Source of the DNA: CAZPNX01 sp964518765
GTDB taxonomy: Bacteria; Edwardsbacteria; AC1; EtOH8
Direction of reading: 5' to 3'
DNA: 64,000 nt
NCBI GenBank assembly: GCA_964518765.1
Contig: CAZFJC010000003.1
Span: forward strand, 1 to 64,000
A program made the translations under genes and the position numbers. Positions 58,601-64,000 of the stretch are shown here, in pieces; positions within the stretch are counted from its first letter, which is position 1, and each line of letters opens with the position of its first letter. Below the pieces are notes generated by a model. That model made no database searches, had not been told where the DNA came from, and worked only from the letters and a program-made list of their open reading frames with translations.

Positions 58601-58773
58601 TGGCCGGGCAGATGGTGAGGACACTGGCAAGCTCGGCCATGCCGGCCGGAAGCTACTCGGCAACATGGGACGGCCGCGACGAGAGCGGCCGGAGGGTCTC
58701 AGCCGGCGTCTACCTTTACCAGTTGAGGGCGAACGACCGGGCGCTGACCAGGAAGATGGTGCTGGTGCGCTGA
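55687..58773 (+). CDS. Secreted FlgD-Ig / type IX-like sorting-domain protein, long paralog
   Basis: Translation starts at the ATG at 55687, with GGAGG seven bases upstream. The 1028-residue product has a signal peptide (about 1-20) and co-aligns with the preceding paralog nearly end to end. It has the same W-G-G-P-G-Y-N-Y-I-Y-G-A-G segment near 70, D-C-D-I-G-N-E near 220, the FN3-like P-G-D-G-K-V-Y-L-S-W near 405 and a late domain with T-G-L-S-F-C-D-S-T-L-S-G near 855. Its C-terminal domain is instead almost identical to that of the first paralog. The ligand or role is unknown; a surface or extracellular function is likely. Confidence 0.88.
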   Translation: MKQAASAFCALLAVLAAPLFALPSSPAAPLQAPKLMSMRTLDMNAWRIYTTNYGLFVTPAMGGSGGFWGGPGYNYIYGAGLWFGCSDSLHVHNVSAGYDCASGQSEFGPVNPYTEEWANWLTDPLARVYLSTDQADLMEWPVRDSLNNPVVMSLQESYCKYSDMNPNYTWSGENRTNIVVEQVSYAWNYADNNDVVFFLFLAKNKNPYWLDSCYIAPAVDCDIGNESGSSANDRTAFDYARNLAMQFQATPEAGWPKTGVVGFRFLEGPLNNNGYDVQVVDDQYPHTIPQGAMLGLTAFTIFTISIDPKNDDERFQALEGRDWFTGIMDAYDQFGTEQAGDKRFVMASGPFRVGPDSSAGLVVAVICADDTARLKLASDVAQEIYNNGFVLASPPEAPQLTAVPGDGKVYLSWNNAVETTPDPFYATIDSTPYWYAYFRGSWEHCYDKMLVDSFEIKTGTSTSVRVARGAPNPSGGTDTLYARYSQKAMYYPYDFQAYALYRAATREDLAYPAARTQLGVLHTGSSGAKSRNWDRDDGMQIVIDIRQFVYVTPGGTYYLPIYDTLGTDCGLAYGFVDTDVMNGMTYWYGLSAMDYQPNSYFTRKSATTLASDPSQLAVSAVPASDPPGSQPAGIQIRVDVGDTAATDYWYNTKVVNPPAVPEDSFKLFWQEAAKRSLMYYGRTFYLPVYTGILRNSQIQIMDTVLLDPEIFVDKTGTYFNWFFGPSRDETPFGGIVFQPYLDYHKEDCIIDSIVIIESPSGVRTYPRDSVSIAFLEVIFDATNSLWQWRGSDFEIRWQEDTLRVSGNLRNILRAQVWDLTNNVEVPIDTLTKTQMTTSGWAFNPANVTGLSFCDSTLSGATSGAGLGMHICGLSLYFNKPGIVPHRIGSLWDQRPENGDVWRIYCSGPRPPHQGGQATFILSPAVVGVNGGPNAFAPDLLLAQNLPNPFRQQTTINYQLTRPGLVSLRIYNVAGQMVRTLASSAMPAGSYSATWDGRDESGRRVSAGVYLYQLRANDRALTRKMVLVR

Positions 58774-58785
58774 CCTCTCTCTTTT

Positions 58786-58862
58786 CCCCTCCTTAACAAG
58801 GAGGGGATCGAGGGGTGGTCACAAGAAACTTGAAGGGCCGCCTTATGGCGGCCCTCTCTTTT
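58786..58862 (+). terminator. Terminator region of the FlgD-Ig array with a CCCCTCC hairpin repeat
   Basis: A 9-bp hairpin (58786-58794 with 58798-58806) of the GAGGGGATCGAGGGGTGG repeat style is followed by a second hairpin (58834-58842 with 58847-58855, loop TTAT) and CTCTCTTTTGT. The second hairpin is the likely Rho-independent terminator. Confidence 0.8.
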
Positions 58863-58865
58863 GTC

Positions 58866-58895
58866 TTGATTTATCCCCCATGGTTGTCGTAACAT
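58866..58895 (+). promoter_or_regulatory. Promoter of the 58902 gene; leaderless start predicted
   Basis: A -35 box TTGATT (58866-58871), 18-nt spacer and -10 TAACAT (58890-58895) end six bases before the ATG at 58902. The boxes are weaker than at terC, but the -10 to ATG spacing is the same. No Shine-Dalgarno is present. Confidence 0.55.
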
Positions 58896-58901
58896 AGTCG
58901 C

Positions 58902-59456
58902 ATGAAAAAGCTGAAACAGTACGACTCCCTTTCGGAGTACCGCAAAACGCTGGCCGACCCCAAGGCCCCCTTCAGGGCCCGGGTGGAGGGCAAGCTGACC
59001 GAGGCCGCCTGGAGCAGGACCCCCTGCGTCTACTTCGAGTCGGCGGTGCTGATGCTCCAGAATGGCCGCTACGCCGGCCACACCAACACTCGCCGCTCCG
59101 GCAGGGATATCTTCTTGGTCACCGGGGATGCCCGGGTGGCGGTGGACCAGGGCATGCGCCTCTATATCGAGCCGACCTGGCTGGAACGGGACCCGAAGGA
59201 CCCGAAGCTGCGCGCCTGCCTGGAGGAATCGAAGGCCATTTTGGAGGCCAAGGACGTCGCCCTGGCCGAGTTCGCCCTGCTGCCGGGCAGGGAGTACTGG
59301 GCGAAGATAGTCAGTGAGGAGCACTGGCTGCCGCCCGACGGCCCGGACTCTCCCCCCAACCGTGCCCTCAGCACCACTTTGTACATCTCCGACAAGCCCT
59401 TCGTGGACGGTCGGCCCCAGGGCGAGGCCTCGCCCCTGTCCAACTGGACCTACTGA
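58902..59456 (+). CDS. Hypothetical cytoplasmic protein
   Basis: The 184-residue, charged protein has no signal peptide or membrane segment. Conserved-looking patches are V-Y-F-E-S-A-V-L near residue 43, R-D-I-F-L-V-T-G-D near 67 and a Pro-rich L-P-P-D-G-P-D-S-P-P stretch near 147. I do not recognise a family. It stands alone between two terminators with its own promoter. Confidence 0.65.
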   Translation: MKKLKQYDSLSEYRKTLADPKAPFRARVEGKLTEAAWSRTPCVYFESAVLMLQNGRYAGHTNTRRSGRDIFLVTGDARVAVDQGMRLYIEPTWLERDPKDPKLRACLEESKAILEAKDVALAEFALLPGREYWAKIVSEEHWLPPDGPDSPPNRALSTTLYISDKPFVDGRPQGEASPLSNWTY

Positions 59457-59472
59457 CAGCCTCCGCGCCAAA

Positions 59473-59509
59473 AGAAGCACCCCGCATCAGGCGGGGCGCT
59501 TCTCTTTTA
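59473..59509. terminator. Bidirectional terminator inside the end of a convergent gene
   Basis: Stem AGAAGC-A-CCCCGC (59473-59485) pairs with GCGGGG-C-GCTTCT (59491-59503) with one mismatch, and has T-runs on both strands. It ends the 58902 gene on plus. On minus it contains the last codons and stop (59487) of the flavoprotein gene, so that gene ends within its own terminator. Confidence 0.85.
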
Positions 59510-60578
59510 CCAAAGGCACCTTCAGACTCTTTATCCCGGAGAGCATCACCAGTTTTCGAACCGCCGGGCGGTACATGAAGGGCGACTTGGCTGTCTTGCA
59601 GAGGATATTGAACCGGAGCCTGGCGGTATGCCGGGCGTATTTCGGCAATGGGTCCTCCGGCCTCTCGTTGAGCGCCCCGGCCAAGGCCGCCGCGCTGCGG
59701 AAGGCGTAGCTTATCCCCTCGGCCGAGCTGGGGCTTATCCATCCGGCCGCCTCTCCCACCAGGGCCACCCGCCCCTCACCCGTTATGATCTGTCCGATCC
59801 CGGACGGCCGCAGGATGAAGGCCCCGTGTCTTCTCAGCGGCTGGCCGAGCCGGTAGCCTTTGGACCTGAGTTTCCCCAACAGCAGTTCGAACCTGCGGGA
59901 GGGGTCCTGCCCCAGGGGCACCGCCGTCCCCACGACAAGGCGTCCTTCCTTGGGTATGGTCCAGGAGTAGAAGTCAGTGACGCCGCGGTCGAAAATGGAG
60001 GAGAAGTACGGCAGCTGTTCTTCGGATTCGAACAAAGTCTGGATGGAAACGTAACGTCCGGGCCAGGGGCGGCCCGGAAAGGCCAGTTTCCTCACCATCG
60101 AGCCGGCCCCGTCGGCGCCGACCAGGATCCTTGTCCCCTCGGAGCGTTCCCGGCCGCCTTGAACGTACCTGATCCTTACCCCGTCCCTCGCCCTCTCCAG
60201 TCCGGCCAGTCGGCAGCCGAAGCGGACATCGACCTTGCCGGGTACCAGTGAGACCAGCCAGCGGTCGAACGCTCCCCGGTCCATGTTGATGTAGTGCCGC
60301 TGGTAGCAGCGCTCCAGGCCGTTGTCCAAATCTATTGTTCTGACGGCAAAGAGCTGCGGCCCGACCAGGATGTCCTTCGGCAGTCCCAGGCCCAATTCGG
60401 CCAAAGCCTGCTGGGCGTCCGGCGCCAGGAGCCCGCCGCAGCACTTGTCCGGCACCGGCCGGGCCTTCTCCGGTTCCCTGGCCTCCAGCACCAGCACCCT
60501 AAGGCCGGGGGCCGCAAGCCTGGCCAGGGTGGCCCCGGCCGGTCCGGCCCCTACGATTATCAGGTCATATTCTCCCAA
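59487..60578 (-). CDS. FAD-dependent oxidoreductase, geranylgeranyl-reductase / CbrA-like
   Basis: Translation starts at TTG 60578. The 363-residue protein has the FAD motif V-G-A-G-P-A-G-A near residues 9-16, a K-C-C-G-G-L-L near 46 and G-A-D-G-A-G-S near 153. A V-A-L-V-G-E-A-A-G-W-I-S-P-S-S-A-E-G-I segment follows near 271, all typical of the geranylgeranyl reductase superfamily. Members reduce isoprenoid double bonds or are of unknown substrate (E. coli CbrA). An isoprenoid quinone or lipid substrate is a guess. Confidence 0.85.
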   Translation of the reverse strand: MGEYDLIIVGAGPAGATLARLAAPGLRVLVLEAREPEKARPVPDKCCGGLLAPDAQQALAELGLGLPKDILVGPQLFAVRTIDLDNGLERCYQRHYINMDRGAFDRWLVSLVPGKVDVRFGCRLAGLERARDGVRIRYVQGGRERSEGTRILVGADGAGSMVRKLAFPGRPWPGRYVSIQTLFESEEQLPYFSSIFDRGVTDFYSWTIPKEGRLVVGTAVPLGQDPSRRFELLLGKLRSKGYRLGQPLRRHGAFILRPSGIGQIITGEGRVALVGEAAGWISPSSAEGISYAFRSAAALAGALNERPEDPLPKYARHTARLRFNILCKTAKSPFMYRPAVRKLVMLSGIKSLKVPLVKEKRPA

Positions 60579-60614
60579 GGAAGAGACACGCTGCCCGAAG
60601 TTTAAGAAAGTGCT

Positions 60615-61202
60615 TCAGGGTTTGGCCGCCGCCCCCAGCGGCAACACCGTACGCTTGTAGATTTCGTTCAGCACCTGGGCCATGGCGGCGTAGATGGCCG
60701 ACAGGCCGCAGACGATGCCCTCGTAGCCGGCCAGTTTTCCTATGGCGCCGCTGCCGGTGGCCCTGGCCAGGGATAGCAGCCAAAACAGGATGGTCAGCGA
60801 GGCGAAGACGAATTGGAGGGCCCGGTTCAGCCTCAGGGTGCCCAGGAACATCAGCCCGGTGAAAAGCCCCCACATGAAGAGGTAGGCGGCCATCGAGGCC
60901 GCGTTGGGAGCCGCCATCCAGCCCAGCTTGGGCATCACCAGCAGCCCCACCAAGGTCAGCCAGAACAGCCCGTAGGAGGTGAAGGCGGTGGTGCCGAAGG
61001 TGTTGTTTTTCCTCCATTCCATGATACCGGCGATGACCTGGGCGCAGCCCCCGTAGAAGATGCCCATGGCCAGAATCATTGAGTCCATAGGATAGAAACC
61101 GGCGTTGTGGACGTTCAGCAGGACCGTGGTCATGCCAAAGCCCAACAGTCCCAGCGGCGCCGGGTTGGCGGTGGTGTCCTGGATCCTGGTCGCGTTTTCC
61201 AT
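60615..61202 (-). CDS. satP: Acetate uptake transporter, SatP/GPR1/FUN34 family
   Basis: The 195-residue protein has six helices and the family signature N-P-A-P-L-G-L-L-G-F-G near residues 13-23, with a central N-T-F-G-T-T-A-F-T-S-Y-G motif near 66-77. These proteins move acetate and succinate with protons or as channels. GGAGAG precedes the ATG. It lies upstream of the flavoprotein gene in the same direction, with a 36-nt spacer. Confidence 0.93.
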   Translation of the reverse strand: MENATRIQDTTANPAPLGLLGFGMTTVLLNVHNAGFYPMDSMILAMGIFYGGCAQVIAGIMEWRKNNTFGTTAFTSYGLFWLTLVGLLVMPKLGWMAAPNAASMAAYLFMWGLFTGLMFLGTLRLNRALQFVFASLTILFWLLSLARATGSGAIGKLAGYEGIVCGLSAIYAAMAQVLNEIYKRTVLPLGAAAKP

Positions 61203-61228
61203 GTTGTCTCTCCGGATTATTCGAATGT

Positions 61229-61888
61229 TTATTTTATCGATCTTATTTCCACCCTGAGCACCTTACCGTCCCAATCGGCCCTGATGAAGCCTCCTCGGCT
61301 CATTGGCCCGGGGTTGGCCACCTTGGTCGTGCCGACCGCGTCCAGTCCCGGAGACTCGTGGATGTGCCCGCAAAGGCAGGCCAGCGGTTTTTTATCCTCG
61401 ATGAAATTGCGGATCGAACGGCTGCCCACATGCAGTCCGCCCAGCACTCGGTCGACCTTGGTGCCGTGCGGCGGCTGGTGGCATAGGAGCAAGAACGGAT
61501 TTCCTAAGGGGATTTCTTGGTGAGCCGTATCCAGGGTTTCCTTTAATTCATCCTCGCTATACTCCAACAAGGTGTGCCCGGGGCATGGCAGGGAGCCTCC
61601 CAGGCCGATAAGCCAGAGACCTTCGATTTCTGCCGCCCGCCCGTCCAGGTTCCAACCGCGCTCGGACAGATAGGCCCCCACCTCGGGCCGGTCGCAGTTG
61701 CCGGGCACGGCCAGGATCCTCTTGGCATGTTTCTCCAGCCGGTCCAATATGGCGGCCGCCTCACGCCTTCCCCCGAAGTTGGTGATGTCGCCCGCCACCA
61801 GCACCAGGCCAGCTTCCGCCAGCTGAGGCGCCAGCCGTACGATCGCCGACGCGTCGCTGTGGAGATCGGAGACGGCGATGATATTCAT
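61229..61888 (-). CDS. Calcineurin-like metallophosphoesterase
   Basis: The 219-residue protein has the metal motifs in order: D-L-H near residue 8, G-D-I-T-N near 33, P-G-N-C-D near 62, C-H-Q-P-P-H near 135 and G-H-I-H near 174. It resembles the YfcE/YcdX-like or Icc-related single-domain phosphatases; the substrate is unknown. It follows the M23 gene by 34 nt, and TAAGAT with six bases before the ATG is a weak hint of its own leaderless start. Confidence 0.9.
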   Translation of the reverse strand: MNIIAVSDLHSDASAIVRLAPQLAEAGLVLVAGDITNFGGRREAAAILDRLEKHAKRILAVPGNCDRPEVGAYLSERGWNLDGRAAEIEGLWLIGLGGSLPCPGHTLLEYSEDELKETLDTAHQEIPLGNPFLLLCHQPPHGTKVDRVLGGLHVGSRSIRNFIEDKKPLACLCGHIHESPGLDAVGTTKVANPGPMSRGGFIRADWDGKVLRVEIRSIK

Positions 61889-61922
61889 GTTTGGATCTTA
61901 AACGAACGAGCTCGAACGCCGG

Positions 61923-62549
61923 CTAATAGCAGAGGAAGGCGCCGGGGAAGGTGCGATGGAGTATGGAGAGGATGGAATCCCTGGCCCCGGGGGTGAAATA
62001 GCTCTCCGGACAGGCGTCGATATTGCTTCGATAGAGGCCGAAGTGGACGTGGGCCCCGCCGCCGCGCACCAGAAGCCTACCCAGCGCCTGACCCTGGCTC
62101 ACCGTCTGGCCGACGCTCACCGACAAGTTGGCCATCTGGGTGTCGGCGTGGGCCTCGAGGGTGCAGAACGGCTCGAAGGCGTAGCCCAGGCGGTACATGG
62201 AGTTGATCCTCAGGTCCAGGTTGACCTGCCAGGTGCCGCTGCCCGTGTTGTGTAGTTTTTCCAGCCTTTCGATGGTCCCGGCCGAGGCCGCCTGAAAGAC
62301 GGCCAGGTCGCCCACCGGGAAAAAGTCGATGCCCTTGTGGACGAAGCCCCAGGGGCAGGCGGTGGTCTCGCTGTAAGCCTCGTTGATGACGTCCATCTCC
62401 GAATAATTCTGGTAGGGCGTTAACAGCGTCGGTCTGGTGGTGTCGGCCGCACCTACCGGCCCGGTAGGATCGTCGTCCCGGTCGCAGGGGCATCCGGACA
62501 GCACGAACCCCAGCAGGACAAAAAGGAACAAAGTTTCGCTCTTTTTCAT
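61923..62549 (-). CDS. M23/LytM-type peptidase-domain lipoprotein
   Basis: The 208-residue product has a lipoprotein signal (lipobox V-L-S-G-C, Cys near 20) and a Cys/Asp-rich linker. A LytM-like domain follows with H-K-G-I-D near residue 72 and H-V-H-F near 167, the zinc ligands of M23 peptidases. Spacing between the motifs is shorter and the rest is divergent, so activity on peptidoglycan is probable but not certain. The G-Q-T-V-x-x-G-Q-x-L-G strand pattern typical of M23 is present near 150. Confidence 0.82.
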   Translation of the reverse strand: MKKSETLFLFVLLGFVLSGCPCDRDDDPTGPVGAADTTRPTLLTPYQNYSEMDVINEAYSETTACPWGFVHKGIDFFPVGDLAVFQAASAGTIERLEKLHNTGSGTWQVNLDLRINSMYRLGYAFEPFCTLEAHADTQMANLSVSVGQTVSQGQALGRLLVRGGGAHVHFGLYRSNIDACPESYFTPGARDSILSILHRTFPGAFLCY

Positions 62550-62599
62550 TCTAACCTGCGCCTTTATTGATCCTGGTCATCATCTGTTAAAATCTGTGT

Positions 62600-63475
62600 C
62601 TATTGACTGTCCATTGCCTCTTTCATGGCCGCGCCCATCTCGGCCGGGCTTTTGGCCACCCGGATTCCGCAGGAATCCAGGGTTTCCACCTTCTCCCTCC
62701 AGGTCCCCTTGCCGCCAGAGATGATGGCCCCGGCGTGCCCCATCCTCCGCCCTGGCGGGGCGGTGGCCCCGGCGATGAAGGCCGCCACCGGCTTTTGGAA
62801 ATTCTGCTGGATCCAGGCCGCGGTCTCCTCCTCCATCGACCCGCCGATCTCGCCTATCATAAAGACGGCCTCGGTCTGGGGATCATCTTTGAAAAGTTTT
62901 AGGGCATCGATGAAGTTGGTGCCGATGATGGGGTCGCCTCCGATACCGATGCAGGTGCTCTGGCCGATGCCCAGGGCCGTCAGCTGGCCCACCGCCTCGT
63001 AGGTCAGGGTGCCGGAGCGGGAAATTACTCCGATGGAGCCTTCCTTATGGATGGCGGCCGGCATGATCCCGGCCTTGGCCTTGCCCGGGGAGATGACGCC
63101 AGGGCAGTTGGGGCCGACCAGCCTGGTCGCCTTGCCGGACATATACCTCTTGACGAAAAGCATGTCGCCCGCCGGGACGCCCTCGGTGATGCAGATCACC
63201 AGTTCCAGCCCGGCGTCCACCGCCTCCAGAATGGCGTCCTTGCAGAACCCGGCCGGCACGAAGATCATCGAGGCGTTGGCCCCTTCCCTCTCCACTGCCT
63301 CGGCCACGGTATCGAACACCGGGTAGCCCTCGTGAACCGTGCCCCCCTTGCCCGGCACCACCCCGCCCAGGAATTTAGTGCCGTACTCGGCGCACTTGAG
63401 CGAGTGGAAGGTGCCGTGCTGTCCGGTGAAGCCCTGGGTAATGAGGCGGGTTTCTTTACCAATCAGGATAGCCAT
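62600..63475 (-). CDS. sucD: Succinyl-CoA ligase (ADP/GDP-forming) subunit alpha
   Basis: The 291-residue protein has Q-G-F-T-G-Q-H-G-T near residues 14-21, G-P-N-C-P-G near 121, the S-R-S-G-T-L-T-Y-E near 152 and the phosphorylated His in G-R-R-M-G-H-A-G-A near 247. It interconverts succinyl-CoA and succinate with substrate-level phosphorylation. The beta subunit ends upstream at 63931, separated by a small lipoprotein gene, an unusual interruption of sucCD. Confidence 0.97.
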   Translation of the reverse strand: MAILIGKETRLITQGFTGQHGTFHSLKCAEYGTKFLGGVVPGKGGTVHEGYPVFDTVAEAVEREGANASMIFVPAGFCKDAILEAVDAGLELVICITEGVPAGDMLFVKRYMSGKATRLVGPNCPGVISPGKAKAGIMPAAIHKEGSIGVISRSGTLTYEAVGQLTALGIGQSTCIGIGGDPIIGTNFIDALKLFKDDPQTEAVFMIGEIGGSMEEETAAWIQQNFQKPVAAFIAGATAPPGRRMGHAGAIISGGKGTWREKVETLDSCGIRVAKSPAEMGAAMKEAMDSQ

Positions 63476-63511
63476 AAACTAAATTCCAATTTTGGATTTT
63501 GTGCTTTGGAT

Positions 63512-63934
63512 TTATTCGAACGACGATGGATTCGGCGCTATCTTCAGGTGTTTCCCGACCCTCACCAGCACAATGGCGGAGTTGGCGTAGCCGACCTTCA
63601 CGGAAACGTGGATGTGGTCGCCGTGGTCCTGCTCGCTGACATACCTGGTGTTCTCCCAGGCCCTGACCCACATCTCATCCCGCTTCATGTCCTGCTTCAG
63701 GGTCTTAGCCAGAGAATCACGCTTGCTCTCGTTTATTTCCAATTCTACCAGGGACGGCAGCGTGACCTTGTCCAAATCCTCGGAGCACATGGTCATCTCG
63801 GCCACGGCCTTAGCGTCCCTGAAATAGTAGGCTTTGGCGTGCTTCTTGACAAACTCCTCGGCCGTGGTGGACTTGGTTGAAGAACAGCCCAAGATAGATA
63901 CGGCCAGCATTGTGAAGGATAGGAATGTTCTTAT
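63512..63934 (-). CDS. Small lipoprotein with predicted ATA start, between sucC and sucD
   Basis: Translation from ATA at 63934 gives 140 residues with a complete lipoprotein signal (R-T-F-L-S-F-T-M-L-A-V-S-I-L-G-C). GGGAGG lies eight bases upstream, and the ATA overlaps the sucC stop as ATAA, the same geometry as the ATGA overlaps elsewhere in this window. The first ATG in frame (63910) would leave only eight residues before the lipobox Cys, too short for a normal signal. The mature part is acidic, helical then beta-rich; no family is recognised, though it is somewhat like DUF4878-type lipoproteins. Confidence 0.7.
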   Translation of the reverse strand: MRTFLSFTMLAVSILGCSSTKSTTAEEFVKKHAKAYYFRDAKAVAEMTMCSEDLDKVTLPSLVELEINESKRDSLAKTLKQDMKRDEMWVRAWENTRYVSEQDHGDHIHVSVKVGYANSAIVLVRVGKHLKIAPNPSSFE

Positions 63935-64000
63935 ATCGATGATACCTCCCTCACTATCCTCTCCGCCGCCTCCTTTAGGGACGCCGCCGGGATGATCTTC
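63931..64000 (-). CDS. sucC: Succinyl-CoA ligase subunit beta, C-terminal end only
   Basis: The last 22 codons before a TAA at 63931 read K-I-I-P-A-A-S-L-K-E-A-A-E-R-I-V-R-E-V-S-S-I. This matches the C-terminal I-I-P-A-x-S-L-x-x-A-A segment of SucC. The rest lies outside the window. sucD follows after the small lipoprotein gene. Confidence 0.75.
   Translation of the reverse strand, partial: KIIPAASLKEAAERIVREVSSI

Overview
The window (64 kb, high GC, one 100-N scaffold gap at 41658-41757) looks like a metagenome-assembled genome of an uncultivated, anaerobic, diderm bacterium. LpxB and outer-membrane-barrel proteins point to an outer membrane. Two complete [NiFe]-hydrogenase systems, Hdr-type Fe-S proteins and many ferredoxin-like clusters point to H2-based anaerobic metabolism. 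Secreted proteins ending in FlgD-Ig / type-IX-like C-terminal domains are typical of Fibrobacterota-Chlorobiota-Bacteroidota-like and candidate phyla such as Edwardsbacteria, TA06 or WOR-3. The phylum assignment is an inference only.

Region 1 (99-23076, all minus strand) reads as one long operon transcribed right to left from a good sigma70-like promoter at 23112-23140. It encodes a membrane-bound group 4 [NiFe]-hydrogenase: a fused NuoC/NuoD-type catalytic subunit with both CxxC motifs, NuoB, NuoH, NuoI-like ferredoxin, HyfE-like, three proton-antiporter subunits and a HycI protease. It also encodes AsrA/HydB-like and AsrB/HydG-like NAD(P)H electron-transfer subunits and a formate-dehydrogenase-like molybdopterin protein. 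Hydrogenase genes are interleaved with unrelated genes: four four-helix-bundle (23S-IVS type) genes, a prolyl-tRNA synthetase, two solute-binding lipoproteins, a tandem double beta-barrel protein, a FlgD-Ig secreted protein, a cyclic-nucleotide-binding protein and a small lipoprotein.

Region 2 (23168-30114) has DUF2721, PanE, a response regulator fused to a non-lipoylatable GcvH-like domain, its histidine kinase, an aldehyde dehydrogenase and small membrane or hypothetical proteins. Region 3 (30363-42771, minus strand) is a cytoplasmic MvhADG-HdrABC electron-bifurcating hydrogenase operon with a fumarate-reductase / thiol:fumarate-reductase module, a second hydrogenase protease and a HigBA toxin-antitoxin module beside a remnant of another protease gene. 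It too is interrupted by small cassettes: two GxxExxY genes and one GIY-YIG gene.

Region 4 (42874-47247) is a threonine aldolase / glycosyltransferase / LpxB / TPR operon. Region 5 (47360-50899) has TerC, a Kelch lipoprotein and a radical SAM protein. Region 6 (51062-58773) is a tandem array of three secreted FlgD-Ig paralogs. Region 7 (58902-64000) is housekeeping and metabolic: an unknown protein, a geranylgeranyl-reductase-like flavoprotein, an acetate transporter, a metallophosphoesterase, an M23 lipoprotein, SucD, a small lipoprotein and the tail of SucC.

Cross-cutting observations: the four-helix-bundle and GxxExxY cassettes are bracketed by imperfect inverted repeats, as 23S rRNA intervening sequences are. 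Several genes have near-consensus promoters whose -10 box lies 4-7 nt before the start codon, so they should be leaderless. Two genes appear to start with ATA.
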